The translations under genes were made by a program, and so were the position numbers. From contig JADGDX010000019.1 of assembly GCA_016744675.1 (NCBI GenBank), positions 1-45,616 on the forward strand: a DNA stretch of 45,616 bases. Reading direction: 5' to 3'. The stretch is from Desulfuromusa sp. (GTDB lineage Bacteria; Desulfobacterota; Desulfuromonadia; Desulfuromonadales; Geopsychrobacteraceae). The notes beneath the pieces were generated by a model. That model was not told the origin of the DNA, ran no database searches, and saw only the letters and a program-made list of their open reading frames with translations. Of this stretch, positions 9,143-17,149 are shown piece after piece (the stretch's first letter is position 1; every line of letters begins with the position of its first letter).

Positions 9143-10109
9143 ATTTGTTTCGTGAAACAACATAATCAGCCAAAGTAAAAAGAGCCTTTCGTGCTTCACA
9201 GTCAGGAAAGCAAGTTAATTGCTGCTTTGCCAGTTCAATCCTTTCACTAGCCTTAGTGTGGGTATAGAGAATCCCCCCTTTTTTATCAATTAAGGCACAA
9301 ATGTAATTGAGATCCTCTTTCGCCAATTCTTCAGCTTCAATAATTCTCGATATTTCTTCACATTCAGGTTCAGTAGAATTGGCATAAGCATGAATCAAAG
9401 GAAGAGTCATTTTCCCCTCAAAAAGATCATGACCCTTTTCTTTACCAAAGTCCTCTTCGTTGGCAACGTAATCAAGGGCATCATCCATCAATTGAAAGGC
9501 CGTCCCTATTTCGAGTCCAAACTCTCGCAAGGCTAGTTCCTTCTTCTCATCTACTCCGGCAAGAACTCCCGCAACTTGGCAAGCCGCAGCAATTAAAATA
9601 GCTGTTTTATCACGAACAACCTGTAAATAACGTGGCTCATCAACTTCAAGATCACAGGTATTGATAAGCTGGAGAATTTCACCTTCTGCTAATTGTGTTG
9701 TTGTATCAGAAAGAATTTTCAAAATTCTCAAACTCTCAGATCCAACCATCACTGAAAAGGATTTAGCAAAAAGAAAATCACCAACTAGCACTGAAGCCTG
9801 ATTACCCCAGACAGAGTTAGCAGAGCGATTTCCACGTCGCAAATTGGCACTATCAACAACATCGTCGTGAAGCAACGTTGCAGTATGAATAAATTCAACA
9901 ACACCCGCCAACTCAATATGCTTATCACCCTGATAGCCACACAACCGAGCACACAGAAGTAACAGCATCGGACGGATACGCTTTCCACCACTTGAAAGAA
10001 CATAATTTCCAACCTGGCTAACAAGTTGAACGTCAGAAGCCAGATTCTTTTCAAACTGGTTTTCAACTTCCTGCAATTCATCTTTTAATAAAGCAATAAC
10101 TGATTCCAT
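9141..10109 (-). CDS. ispB: long-chain trans-polyprenyl diphosphate synthase (octaprenyl type)
   Basis: A 322-residue class I prenyltransferase with the first Asp-rich motif LLHDDVVD, the second LMDDALDY, and the GGKRIRP substrate-binding segment. The stretch EFIHTATLLHDDVVD with RRGNRSAN closely resembles E. coli IspB, which adds isopentenyl units to farnesyl diphosphate to make the quinone side chain. This would feed menaquinone synthesis. Upstream codons to 10163 are in frame, but the family normally begins near MESVIALL, so ATG 10109 is chosen, although its ribosome site is weak. The shorter-chain synthase of the window is the separate IspA at 21247. The exact chain length is not readable. 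Confidence 0.88.
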   Translation of the reverse strand: MESVIALLKDELQEVENQFEKNLASDVQLVSQVGNYVLSSGGKRIRPMLLLLCARLCGYQGDKHIELAGVVEFIHTATLLHDDVVDSANLRRGNRSANSVWGNQASVLVGDFLFAKSFSVMVGSESLRILKILSDTTTQLAEGEILQLINTCDLEVDEPRYLQVVRDKTAILIAAACQVAGVLAGVDEKKELALREFGLEIGTAFQLMDDALDYVANEEDFGKEKGHDLFEGKMTLPLIHAYANSTEPECEEISRIIEAEELAKEDLNYICALIDKKGGILYTHTKASERIELAKQQLTCFPDCEARKALFTLADYVVSRNK

Positions 10110-10227
10110 AACCCACAAACTTTCTAAATAGAAAACGTCAATCACCCAGTTTACAACCAACATAGATGATTTGAAATACTAAAACTTCCCCATCTATTGT
10201 CAAAATAATTTCAAAAATAACTATAAC

Positions 10228-11145
10228 TTAATCTGATACCGGCTGAACAGGAATGAATTGTTTTTTCTCATCTGACCACCGATAACTCCCCTCTTCCCAA
10301 ATAATTTCGAGAAGGTCCCAGTCCAGATTTAAAGATTCCGCTTCATCGGTCAAATCTGAAACCTCAAGAATCTCGACATCATCAATGACATTATCTCCGT
10401 TAGAATCAGCCCAGTGAAATGGCATCATTCCCATAGATCCATTAGATTGTAGAAAAACAGATGATTTTTCACCATCTGAATTAGCAATCAATTCACCTAA
10501 GAATGTCAAATCAGAAGAAGAGGGTACCTCTTCGGGTACCTGAAGAAGGTAAAAAACTTGCGTTTTCAATAGAGGATTTCTAAAAATCCATCTTGCAACA
10601 CCGGCCTCATTATCTAAATGAGAAACTTTAGGTTGAGAATCCAACAAGTGCCAACCAATGGGAAAGTTCTCCTTCAGAATCATCCCCTTCTGGGGCTTTT
10701 CTGCTGAGAGTTCAACTTGAATTAGTATTTTACTTCCAGGAGCTGCATTGAAAGGAAGTATCCGTTTGGCATTTAGGACTGGAACTGTTGATGGCTGTAA
10801 AAAAAATAAGTAATAAAAAAAACCAGCTAAAATGCTAAAAATTACAGCGGCAAAATAGAACCATTCCTTATGACCAGCCCGAGCGTTCCCTTCAGGTATA
10901 ACAAGTATTTCATCCTCAACTTCTTTTTTCAGAATCTCTTCCAGATCAACTTCGAGGGATTCTGCAAGTTTGAGGGCATTCTCACGCATTATGGTCGGAT
11001 AACGATTATTCTCCCAACGTGAAACTGTGTCCGTTGTCACAGCAACAACCTTTGACACATATAATTGTGTTAAACGCTTTTCTTCACGAATTCTTCGTAC
11101 AGTATGACCATCAATAGCAACAGATGGGGGATTAAGTGGTTCCAT
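10228..11145 (-). CDS. membrane-anchored XRE-type helix-turn-helix protein with an EF-hand/dockerin-like exterior segment
   Basis: The 305 residues fall into clear blocks. An XRE/HTH_3 DNA-binding fold lies at 14-72 (RRIREEKRLTQLYVSK, TVSRWENNRYP). A linker and one transmembrane helix follow at about 95-117. A presumably periplasmic beta-rich region (about 120-245) contains ILPFNAAPGSKILIQVEL and ENFPIGWHL. A calcium-loop-like DSNGDNVIDDVE (247-258) resembles a dockerin or EF-hand repeat. The layout (cytoplasmic HTH, one helix, exterior domain) is like RodZ, but the HTH is an ordinary XRE type. It could be a transmembrane regulator or a cell-shape scaffold. It lies upstream of ispB (118-base gap) and diverges from the cytochrome gene. 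Function unknown. Confidence 0.8.
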   Translation of the reverse strand: MEPLNPPSVAIDGHTVRRIREEKRLTQLYVSKVVAVTTDTVSRWENNRYPTIMRENALKLAESLEVDLEEILKKEVEDEILVIPEGNARAGHKEWFYFAAVIFSILAGFFYYLFFLQPSTVPVLNAKRILPFNAAPGSKILIQVELSAEKPQKGMILKENFPIGWHLLDSQPKVSHLDNEAGVARWIFRNPLLKTQVFYLLQVPEEVPSSSDLTFLGELIANSDGEKSSVFLQSNGSMGMMPFHWADSNGDNVIDDVEILEVSDLTDEAESLNLDWDLLEIIWEEGSYRWSDEKKQFIPVQPVSD

Positions 11146-11283
11146 AGTTTTAAATCCATATAACTGAAATTTTGTGAAGGAAGTTTATCAGAGAGCCCTT
11201 AATCGTGTAAACAAAGTAAATACAGTCCACTTGACTCTTCCCTAAGACAACCTGTAACCCTCTATAATCACATCAAATCGACC

Positions 11284-11313
11284 CGACATCTTACGATATT
11301 CCAATCGATGTCG
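11284..11313. repeat. inverted repeat in the divergent promoter region between the XRE protein and the cytochrome
   Basis: CGACATC (11284-11290) and GATGTCG (11307-11313) are perfect 7-base arms separated by 16 bases, about 70 bases before the cytochrome ATG. A TATAAT sits at 11263-11268 but lacks a well-spaced -35. It could be an operator. One short inverted repeat may also be chance. Confidence 0.3.
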
Positions 11314-11381
11314 AATGAAAAATGTGACTCAATGTGGAATTATCATCTTCAAGGAGCCAATTAAACTTAGAGGAGGAAGTT

Positions 11382-11702
11382 ATGAAGAAAATGATCGTTT
11401 TGCTATCTGCCACTATTCTCGTTTCATCAATAGCAACAATCGTCACAGCAAACACGAACGGACCCGCTGAAATTAAATTCACCCCTAGGATGGGCACAGT
11501 GACCTTTAACCACATAAAGCACCAAAGCGTGACAGAATGTTCAACATGTCATCATACTGAAAGCTTTGAGCAATGTAAAAGTTGTCATGGGGTCAATGAA
11601 AATGCTCCAAAATCAAAAGATGCGTTTCATAAACAATGTAAAAACTGCCATAAAGAAATGAAACAAGGGCCAACAAAGTGCAAGCAATGTCACATTAAAT
11701 AG
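11382..11702 (+). CDS. periplasmic tetrahaem c-type cytochrome of the c3/c7 class
   Basis: A 106-residue protein with a signal peptide (MKKMIVLLSATILVSSIATIVTA, cleavage near 23) and four haem-binding motifs: CSTCH (53-57), CKSCH (65-69), CKNCH (86-90) and CKQCH (100-104). Exactly four further histidines (H44, H47, H58, H83) are available, enough for bis-histidine ligation of all four haems. The C-terminal half (CKNCHKEMKQGPTKCKQCH) strongly resembles the trihaem PpcA cytochromes of Geobacter, but an extra haem motif is present, as in cytochrome c3. Such proteins shuttle electrons through the periplasm to metal or sulfur reduction. ATG 11382 follows GAGGAGG; earlier in-frame codons encode no signal sequence. 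It is monocistronic. Confidence 0.9.
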   Translation: MKKMIVLLSATILVSSIATIVTANTNGPAEIKFTPRMGTVTFNHIKHQSVTECSTCHHTESFEQCKSCHGVNENAPKSKDAFHKQCKNCHKEMKQGPTKCKQCHIK

Positions 11703-11735
11703 ATACTTATCCGTGCAAATAGGTTCCTCTATAAA

Positions 11736-11764
11736 GGCAGGTCCAGTGATTGGATCTGCCTTTT
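11736..11764 (+). terminator. intrinsic terminator of the cytochrome gene
   Basis: GGCAGGTCC (11736-11744) and GGATCTGCC (11752-11760) form a nine-pair stem with one G-U pair and a seven-base loop, followed by TTTT. It lies 34 bases past the cytochrome stop and upstream of the next promoter. Confidence 0.75.
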
Positions 11765-11829
11765 GTTGTGACATACCCAACACCATAGAGCCCCCTAATA
11801 AATATTTCAAATTAATCTATGTTTTTTAG

Positions 11830-11857
11830 TTGACATTAATGTTTAGCGGTGTATAAT
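11830..11857 (+). promoter_or_regulatory. near-consensus sigma-70 promoter driving no protein gene
   Basis: TTGACA (11830-11835) and TATAAT (11852-11857) are both perfect hexamers with a 16-base spacer. No open reading frame follows. A terminator ends the unit about 75 bases downstream. Confidence 0.7.
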
Positions 11858-11863
11858 AAAATT

Positions 11864-11937
11864 AAAAGAAAGAAAAATTCTCTCTCAAGAAAACTATTTG
11901 CCCCGTGTTCTCCCTCCTGACGCGGGGCCATTTTTTA
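11864..11937 (+). ncRNA. candidate small RNA with an anti-Shine-Dalgarno terminator loop
   Basis: Transcription from the promoter at 11830-11857 should start near 11864 and stop in the T tract at 11931-11936, giving an RNA of about 73 nucleotides with no plausible start codon and ribosome site. The 5' half is an unstructured A/pyrimidine-rich stretch. The 3' half is a GC-rich hairpin, GCCCCGTG with CGCGGGGC, whose 13-base loop TTCTCCCTCCTGA contains CCTCCT, the exact complement of AGGAGG. This resembles, in general design only, the cuckoo-type small RNAs of alphaproteobacteria. No homologue can be named. It is convergent with the pyrophosphatase gene, whose stop is at 11952. Confidence 0.55.
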
Positions 11938-11938
11938 T
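11900..11938 (+). terminator. strong intrinsic terminator of the candidate small RNA
   Basis: An eight-pair stem (11900-11907 with 11921-11928, one G-U pair) is followed by CA and six T, then a further T-rich run. On the minus strand the hairpin is followed by AAATAG, so it does not work as a terminator for the convergent gene. Confidence 0.75.
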
Positions 11939-11951
11939 CTTTTTTTATCCC

Positions 11952-13607
11952 TCATGCCCCCTTAAAGACTTTCAACAAGTGCGGTACAAGTTGTTTTTTC
12001 CGCGAGAGAACGCCTTTTAGGCGGTAAATATTGTCAGATTCCTGAGGATAACCAATAATAAAAGGCAATTCGCTTGATCCAGCTGTCAATAGCAAGCTAT
12101 TCCCTAACACAATATCAGTCACCAGTAGGGCTGCTAGTTCGTACCCCTTTTCATTGCGCACTGATTCAAGTTCCTCCATCAATTCAATTTGACGCAGATG
12201 AAAAGAATGAAAGTTGACAACTTCAACCTGCCCTAACCCAAGCACACCTGCATTGACTCCATATTCTTTAAAATCATTAAATATCAGTTTACGTGCAGGA
12301 GCCCCACTTGCCATAGGACTACCCGCGGCAAATAACTGCGAACCAAATTCCTGATGATCAAGTTCGGAATATTTTTCGAGCCATGGTATCAATTGACGAT
12401 CAATATCAGTCGTGGTCGGAGACTTTAAAATAACTGTATCCGACAATAGTCCTGCTAAAAGGAGTCCCGCTATTTTTTTCTCGGGCTTAATTTGAGCTTG
12501 CTGATAAAGTGTCGCAACCAATGAACACGTACTTCCAAGGGGTTGATTTATGAACCTAATCGGCAGGTCAGTATGAAAGTTTCCTAAACGATGATGATCA
12601 ATAACTTCGATAATTTCTACTTTATCCGCACCAGGGACGGCCTGAGACAACTCATTATGATCGACAAGAACTAACTTAACGGGTGAGTTTTTGATTAAAT
12701 GACTTTTTGTTGCCATCCCTTCAACTTGCCCATTGGCAGAGCAAACAATAGCACCGCTCTGTTTACCATGGGTTAGTTTCACACGAAGATCTTCTAGTAA
12801 ATCGTTGGGTTTAGCGACCATGAAGTCACTTTCAGCTAAAAGCCCAACAGGAGTTGCCATCCGTGTCAACCAGACGCAATTGGCCGTATCGTAATGACTG
12901 ACGAGAATAGAGACATTATTTTCTTGGGCAGTCGTCAGTAAATCACGATCAACAGGAGAGTTGCCTGAAATAATGAGTAAACGAATTCCAGCCTCAACCG
13001 CAAGCTTTTGGATCCCAGGGCGGTCACCTGTAATCAAGATAGTTTTTTCAGGGACAATTTCTTCAACCCAACGGCTAAAACTGGCTTCTCGCCGAGCACC
13101 AACATGAAGATCAAACTCTTCAATCAAATCTGCGTTTAACAGGTTTTGTGCTGTTGCTCCTAGGCAGCTTTGAATAGAACTGAGAGATGCCCGAATCCGT
13201 CTCATTGTCTCAGGATCCCCTGGCACAAGAAAAAACTCAGTCGCACGCTTTAACAACAACAATCCTTCGGCTATGCCATCATCATCAACCACCGGAAGGA
13301 TTCGAATGTGATGCTGGTGATACAGTTCGATCGCCTTTGACATAGGTTCTGATCGATGAATCGTAATAGCCTTTTCTGTCACAACATCTTTGATCCGGGG
13401 ATGTACATCAGATAGCAACTCTGGAACGTCAACTTTCAACGAATCAAGGATAAACTGTGTCTGATGATTTATCGTTCCTGCTCTTGCAGCGACAACTCCC
13501 TTTATCCCTTGCTGACGGCGCAACTCAGCATAAGCAATCGCACTACAAATTGAGTCTGAATCAGGGTTTCTATGCCCAATAACATAAATCTTATCTTTTC
13601 CTTGCAC
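11952..13607 (-). CDS. manganese-dependent inorganic pyrophosphatase (family II) with inserted CBS and DRTGG domains
   Basis: About 551 residues, nearly twice the length of a plain family II enzyme. The N-terminal DHH domain has VIGHRNPDSDS. A regulatory insert follows, with a first CBS (about residues 70-120), a DRTGG domain with LLIISGNSPVDRDLL and the second CBS half. Then come the catalytic DHH motif IDHHRLGN (near 337) and the DHHA2 domain. It splits pyrophosphate to phosphate in the cytoplasm. CBS-DRTGG forms are known to be controlled by adenine nucleotides and diadenosine polyphosphates. GTG 13607 is chosen because GGTGGAGG sits five bases upstream; a GTG at 13619 lies within that ribosome site. 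The DUF3108 gene ends 17 bases upstream. Confidence 0.88.
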   Translation of the reverse strand: MQGKDKIYVIGHRNPDSDSICSAIAYAELRRQQGIKGVVAARAGTINHQTQFILDSLKVDVPELLSDVHPRIKDVVTEKAITIHRSEPMSKAIELYHQHHIRILPVVDDDGIAEGLLLLKRATEFFLVPGDPETMRRIRASLSSIQSCLGATAQNLLNADLIEEFDLHVGARREASFSRWVEEIVPEKTILITGDRPGIQKLAVEAGIRLLIISGNSPVDRDLLTTAQENNVSILVSHYDTANCVWLTRMATPVGLLAESDFMVAKPNDLLEDLRVKLTHGKQSGAIVCSANGQVEGMATKSHLIKNSPVKLVLVDHNELSQAVPGADKVEIIEVIDHHRLGNFHTDLPIRFINQPLGSTCSLVATLYQQAQIKPEKKIAGLLLAGLLSDTVILKSPTTTDIDRQLIPWLEKYSELDHQEFGSQLFAAGSPMASGAPARKLIFNDFKEYGVNAGVLGLGQVEVVNFHSFHLRQIELMEELESVRNEKGYELAALLVTDIVLGNSLLLTAGSSELPFIIGYPQESDNIYRLKGVLSRKKQLVPHLLKVFKGA

Positions 13608-13624
13608 AATATCCTCCACCTGTC

Positions 13625-14431
13625 TTATGGGGTTCGAAGCGTTCCCTTAACATCTCCCATCCCAATAACATCCTTAATAATTCCTTTTTGAGGGCGCATA
13701 TTGAAGTCGAAAGAAGCAAAGACATCACGCCCTTTCGTTCCGAAAACTTCAGGATCAACTAAAATACGACACTGAACGGCGTCACCTGCAAAAAACTTCT
13801 TATCCTTCTTATTCAGTTTCAGGAGTGGTTTAACGACAATTTTCTGCGTTCCTTTACGGTGAAATGTCGGTATTTCAATAATTTCTTCTCCTGATTGCCC
13901 AAAGAAACCAAGCCGTAGATTATACAGGGCACTCAAAATATCAAACAGAGGCTCCCCCTCATCCATATCAAACCACTTGTCAGAGCGTTGACGACCGTTT
14001 TTTATCCTTTCATATCTCACCCGTCCAGAACTGTAATCATAGGTATATCTTGTTATTTTTTCCTTACGAGACTTGCGACTACCCCGAATAGTATGAGAAC
14101 TGTGCCAAAGAGGCTGCAATAATCCGGAAGGTCCAATTTCCATCAATGTTTGGTATTTTTCAACACGATCTCTAGTAAAGAAAGCAGCCACCCCCAATGT
14201 TTTTGCCTCGAGAATCACATGAAATGTCCCTTCTTGTTCTCCCTGGAGCAGTTGAAGTGATCCTTCGGCAAGGGTGTCAAACCAGAGGAAAGAGATATCA
14301 TACCTAAGAGATTCTCCTACTAAATCCATAACGGGATGATCCAGTGGGGTCAAAACGTTTGAAAATGAAATAACGGGAAACCACAAAACAAGGAATAAAA
14401 TAAGAAAAACCTTTAATATCTTTTTCTTCAT
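13625..14431 (-). CDS. exported DUF3108-domain protein
   Basis: A 268-residue protein with an N-terminal signal peptide (KVFLILFLVLWFPVISFS) and a DUF3108 domain starting at LRYDISFLWFDTLAEGSL, a beta-rich fold likely to sit in the periplasm or outer envelope. Members are widespread in proteobacteria without a fixed function; structural resemblance to lipid-handling folds has been suggested for the family. It is immediately upstream of the pyrophosphatase and probably cotranscribed with it. The ATG at 14431 lies 12 bases after GAAGG, a loose ribosome-site spacing. Confidence 0.8.
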   Translation of the reverse strand: MKKKILKVFLILFLVLWFPVISFSNVLTPLDHPVMDLVGESLRYDISFLWFDTLAEGSLQLLQGEQEGTFHVILEAKTLGVAAFFTRDRVEKYQTLMEIGPSGLLQPLWHSSHTIRGSRKSRKEKITRYTYDYSSGRVRYERIKNGRQRSDKWFDMDEGEPLFDILSALYNLRLGFFGQSGEEIIEIPTFHRKGTQKIVVKPLLKLNKKDKKFFAGDAVQCRILVDPEVFGTKGRDVFASFDFNMRPQKGIIKDVIGMGDVKGTLRTP

Positions 14432-14567
14432 AAAAAATCATAACCTTCGGGGAAGAATGAAGCCTACAAAACGACTAATAAATAGATCGTGACAACAATC
14501 ATTTCTTGACGAAAACGCTTGTTACAATTAATATCCATATATACTAAATATACTAAGGAGTAAGATT

Positions 14568-14885
14568 ATGACGACAAAGTTTGAAAAAGTACCTTTTGAT
14601 TCCGAGCAGGATTATAATCGAGAGTCAGAGATACTAAAGGTTCTTGGACATCCTATTCGTCTAAAGATAGTTGCAGGGCTCATGTCACAATCTTGTAATG
14701 TTAAAAAGATATGGGAATGTCTCTCTCTTCCCCAAGCAACAGTTTCTCAACACCTTGCATTGTTAAAAAATAAGAACATTATCACAGGTCGCCGCGAAGG
14801 GGTTGAGGTTTACTATCAAGTCACCTCCAATGAAGCAACCCGAATCGTTGCTGCTATCTTCGGAGACAATATTTCCTGCAAATAA
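14568..14885 (+). CDS. ArsR/SmtB-family winged-helix repressor
   Basis: A 105-residue winged helix-turn-helix protein with ILKVLGHPIRLKIVAGLM, the recognition helix LPQATVSQHLALLKNKNII, and the wing GRREGVEVYY. Two cysteines flank the third helix (QSCNVKKIWEC), where ArsR proteins bind arsenic(III) or other thiophilic ligands as a C-V-C motif, but the spacing here is wider. The ligand is thus uncertain; sulfide/persulfide or redox sensing is also possible. TTGACG (14506-14511) with TAATAT 17 bases on is a possible promoter, and the adjacent ATATACTAA-type repeats could be its operator. AAGGAG precedes ATG 14568. No metal-resistance gene follows, so it may control itself or act at a distance. 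Confidence 0.88.
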   Translation: MTTKFEKVPFDSEQDYNRESEILKVLGHPIRLKIVAGLMSQSCNVKKIWECLSLPQATVSQHLALLKNKNIITGRREGVEVYYQVTSNEATRIVAAIFGDNISCK

Positions 14886-14904
14886 ATTCGATTTGAAATA
14901 AATA

Positions 14905-14940
14905 AAAAAAAACGGCTGTCTTTTGGACGGCCGTTTTTTT
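14905..14940. terminator. bidirectional terminator between arsR-like and tautomerase genes
   Basis: ACGGCTGTC (14913-14921) pairs with GGACGGCCGT (arm 14926-14934) in a nine-pair stem with one G-U pair. Seven T follow on the plus strand and an A run precedes it, giving a T tract on the minus strand. It serves both convergent genes. Confidence 0.85.
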
Positions 14941-14954
14941 CATTTATTTCTGAT

Positions 14955-15152
14955 TTATTTTCCAGAACGAGTCGTTGCGACAGTTTTACCTCGTATCCCC
15001 CAATTTTCCGCAGAGACTTCCTCAATAATCACATGAGTTGCTTCTGGGTTTTTCCCTAAAACCTCTTTCATGACAACAGTAATTCTATCCATCAGCTCTT
15101 CTTTTTTCTCGGCACTGATGCCCTCAAGTGCACGTACAGTCACGACTGGCAT
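14955..15152 (-). CDS. 4-oxalocrotonate tautomerase-family protein
   Basis: A 65-residue protein with the family's N-terminal catalytic proline right after the initiator methionine (MPVVTVRALEG) and the VIIEEVSAENWGIRGK block that holds the second-half arginine and the hydrophobic active-site wall. 4-OT proteins are small hexameric tautomerases using Pro1 as a general base; the substrate of unlinked members is usually unknown. AGGAG lies eight bases before ATG 15152. It is 126 bases downstream of the methyltransferase gene and ends at a bidirectional terminator. Confidence 0.88.
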   Translation of the reverse strand: MPVVTVRALEGISAEKKEELMDRITVVMKEVLGKNPEATHVIIEEVSAENWGIRGKTVATTRSGK

Positions 15153-15278
15153 TTTCGAACTCCTTTCAACACACTCTACAAATAGATAACTTAGTATAGC
15201 CCGACATTTGGAAAATCAATAGACAATTTGTGAAACAATCAACTAAATGATCCTATTAGCTTCGATCTAGGCAGATAC

Positions 15279-16187
15279 TTAACCGACGCTATTAATCTTA
15301 TAGAGTAATAGATTCAACCCCTTATCGCGGACTAACTCTGGAAAATCATCTCCCGAGAAGAATGTATCTAAAAGACTTGCTTGGGGGCAGTATTCTACAA
15401 CGAGAGATTGAATCCATTCAGGTGTTAAATAGGGGCTACTTAAACAGAGTATCATTTCACCTTCCGAGCCCAAAAGCGTCGGCAGTTTCTTAGCTAATTT
15501 AGGCCAATCACGCGGAGCATAGAAGCTCCCCCCTTGATCGGTCGGAGGGTCACAGATAATCAAATCAAAAGGTGCTAATTTGCGCAATTTGCTGATACTC
15601 TTAAAAAATTCAAACTGTAAAAAACTAGCCTTACGTAGATCGATCTGATTTATTTGATGATTCAACTTTCCCAATTCCAAAGCACTGCGGTTCATATCGA
15701 GATTGACTACATGGTTAGCCCCACCAAAGAGTGCAGCAACAGAAAAGCTACAACTGTAAGAAAAGAGATTTAAAACTTTCTTTCCCTCTGATCTTTTTCT
15801 AACTAGGCTTCTCCCTTGTTTCATATCGATAAAAAAACCGACATTCTGTGCAGAATTTAAGCGTAATCGATATTTCAATTCAGATTCAACAGCATTGACC
15901 TGATCAGGCAATTGCCCAAATAATATTCGACTTGGGGAATCACGAATAAATCTTTCCTGAAGAACAATCGTTTGAATATGATTAAGCAAAGAACGCAGAA
16001 GGACAACAAGCTGACACAACCAAGCATCATCGCGGCTGCGGTACAATGTAATCAAAATAACAGGCCTGAACCAATCAATCACAATATCGTCATAGCCCGG
16101 ATAGCATTGCCCTCTGCCATGAAATAAACGAACTGATTCGTCCCCAATGGTTCTCTTTTTTAATATTTCTTCCTTAACCATTCTCAT
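15279..16187 (-). CDS. class I SAM-dependent methyltransferase, RlmI/RlmK-like
   Basis: A 302-residue protein. The N-terminal part (GDESVRLFHGRGQCYPGYDDIVID) and the Rossmann domain match the rRNA cytosine/guanine methyltransferases of the RlmI/RlmK(L C-terminal) type. The SAM loop is VLNLFSYSCSFSVAALFGGA, the acidic ribose-binding residue is in VVNLDMN, and IICDPPT is the catalytic DPP[YT] motif. It probably methylates 23S rRNA, but the target base cannot be assigned. It lacks a PUA domain. Start 16187 is the first ATG; ATG 16181 is equally possible, and no strong ribosome site favours either. It diverges from the DUF3014 gene. Confidence 0.8.
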   Translation of the reverse strand: MRMVKEEILKKRTIGDESVRLFHGRGQCYPGYDDIVIDWFRPVILITLYRSRDDAWLCQLVVLLRSLLNHIQTIVLQERFIRDSPSRILFGQLPDQVNAVESELKYRLRLNSAQNVGFFIDMKQGRSLVRKRSEGKKVLNLFSYSCSFSVAALFGGANHVVNLDMNRSALELGKLNHQINQIDLRKASFLQFEFFKSISKLRKLAPFDLIICDPPTDQGGSFYAPRDWPKLAKKLPTLLGSEGEMILCLSSPYLTPEWIQSLVVEYCPQASLLDTFFSGDDFPELVRDKGLNLLLYKINSVG

Positions 16188-16299
16188 AAGATCATCATCA
16201 CAAATGCAAAAAACACTTAATAAAGTTAAATAACCACTGGAATTGATAAGAAATACTGGTCATAATAAAATCAAATTATGATTTATAGGAGAACAATCA

Positions 16300-17142
16300 A
16301 TGAATAGAACAAGCTTGGTCATATTCATTCTACTTGTGTCAATTGGAGCATTTGGCTTAGCAAACTACTTCAAGGACAAACCGACTCAGGAACTATCTCA
16401 ACCCCAACAACTTACTCCGCCACCGAAGCCATTAAAAAAGCCGATTGTTCACTATCCAGTTCCAGAGCCTGTGCTCGAGCAACCTTCTCCACCACCTAAA
16501 CAAAATGACAGTGTGGTTAAATCTCAGGAGCCTCAACTCCCTGAAAGCCTACCGTCTATCCATGAAAGTGATCAGAGCATTCAAAGTTCTCTCGGTAGCC
16601 TATTTGAAAATAATAATTTTACCAAATTATTGTTCATGGATAATTTCATTCAAAAGTTTGTTGCCACTATTGACAATCTACCAGAGAAAAGATTACCACG
16701 AGCTCACCTCCCTATCAAAGCCCCGGGAGGGAAGTTCCTGGTGTCAGGAACAGTAGAGGCACCACAAACCAGCAGCAGAAACAATAAACGTTACAGTTCT
16801 TATGTAATTTTCCTTGAATCAATAGACCTCAATTCTGCAATGAAGATTTATACTCATTTTTACCCTTTATTTCAAACAGCCTATGAGCAATTAGGCTATC
16901 AACATGCATATTTTAATGATCGTTTGGTCTATGTTCTCGACAATCTACTAGAGACACCAAACACTCCCGACCCTATTCAACTCGCTCAACCAGCAGTACT
17001 GTTTACGTATGCAGACCCACAACTTGAGCGACTCTCATCAGGACAAAAAGTATTATTACGGATAGGACAAGAGCAGAGACAAAAAGTCATAACGATTCTC
17101 AAGCAATATCGTAAGGCATTAACAAATTTGCAACTCAAATAA
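16300..17142 (+). CDS. DUF3014-domain membrane-anchored protein
   Basis: The 280-residue protein begins with a single transmembrane helix (LVIFILLVSIGAFGLANYF). A proline/glutamine-rich spacer (about 28-85) follows. The C-terminal region has LPSIHESDQSI, FNDRLVYVLDNLLETP and LSSGQKVLLRIG, which are features of DUF3014. The long proline spacer suggests the domain stands away from the membrane in the periplasm. Function unknown. AGGAGAA precedes ATG 16300, and a strong terminator follows, so it is monocistronic. Confidence 0.8.
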   Translation: MNRTSLVIFILLVSIGAFGLANYFKDKPTQELSQPQQLTPPPKPLKKPIVHYPVPEPVLEQPSPPPKQNDSVVKSQEPQLPESLPSIHESDQSIQSSLGSLFENNNFTKLLFMDNFIQKFVATIDNLPEKRLPRAHLPIKAPGGKFLVSGTVEAPQTSSRNNKRYSSYVIFLESIDLNSAMKIYTHFYPLFQTAYEQLGYQHAYFNDRLVYVLDNLLETPNTPDPIQLAQPAVLFTYADPQLERLSSGQKVLLRIGQEQRQKVITILKQYRKALTNLQLK

Positions 17143-17149
17143 TAAAAAA

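Noticed and set aside
9146..9161. Palindrome TTGTTTCGTGAAACAA near the end of ispB, resembling a ParB parS site.
   Set aside because: The parS consensus is TGTTTCACGTGAAACA; this sequence lacks two central bases, is inside a coding region and is single.
11734..11950. Short coding possibilities in the gap after the cytochrome.
   Set aside because: No start codon with a ribosome site follows the strong promoter; the only GTG is inside the terminator stem.
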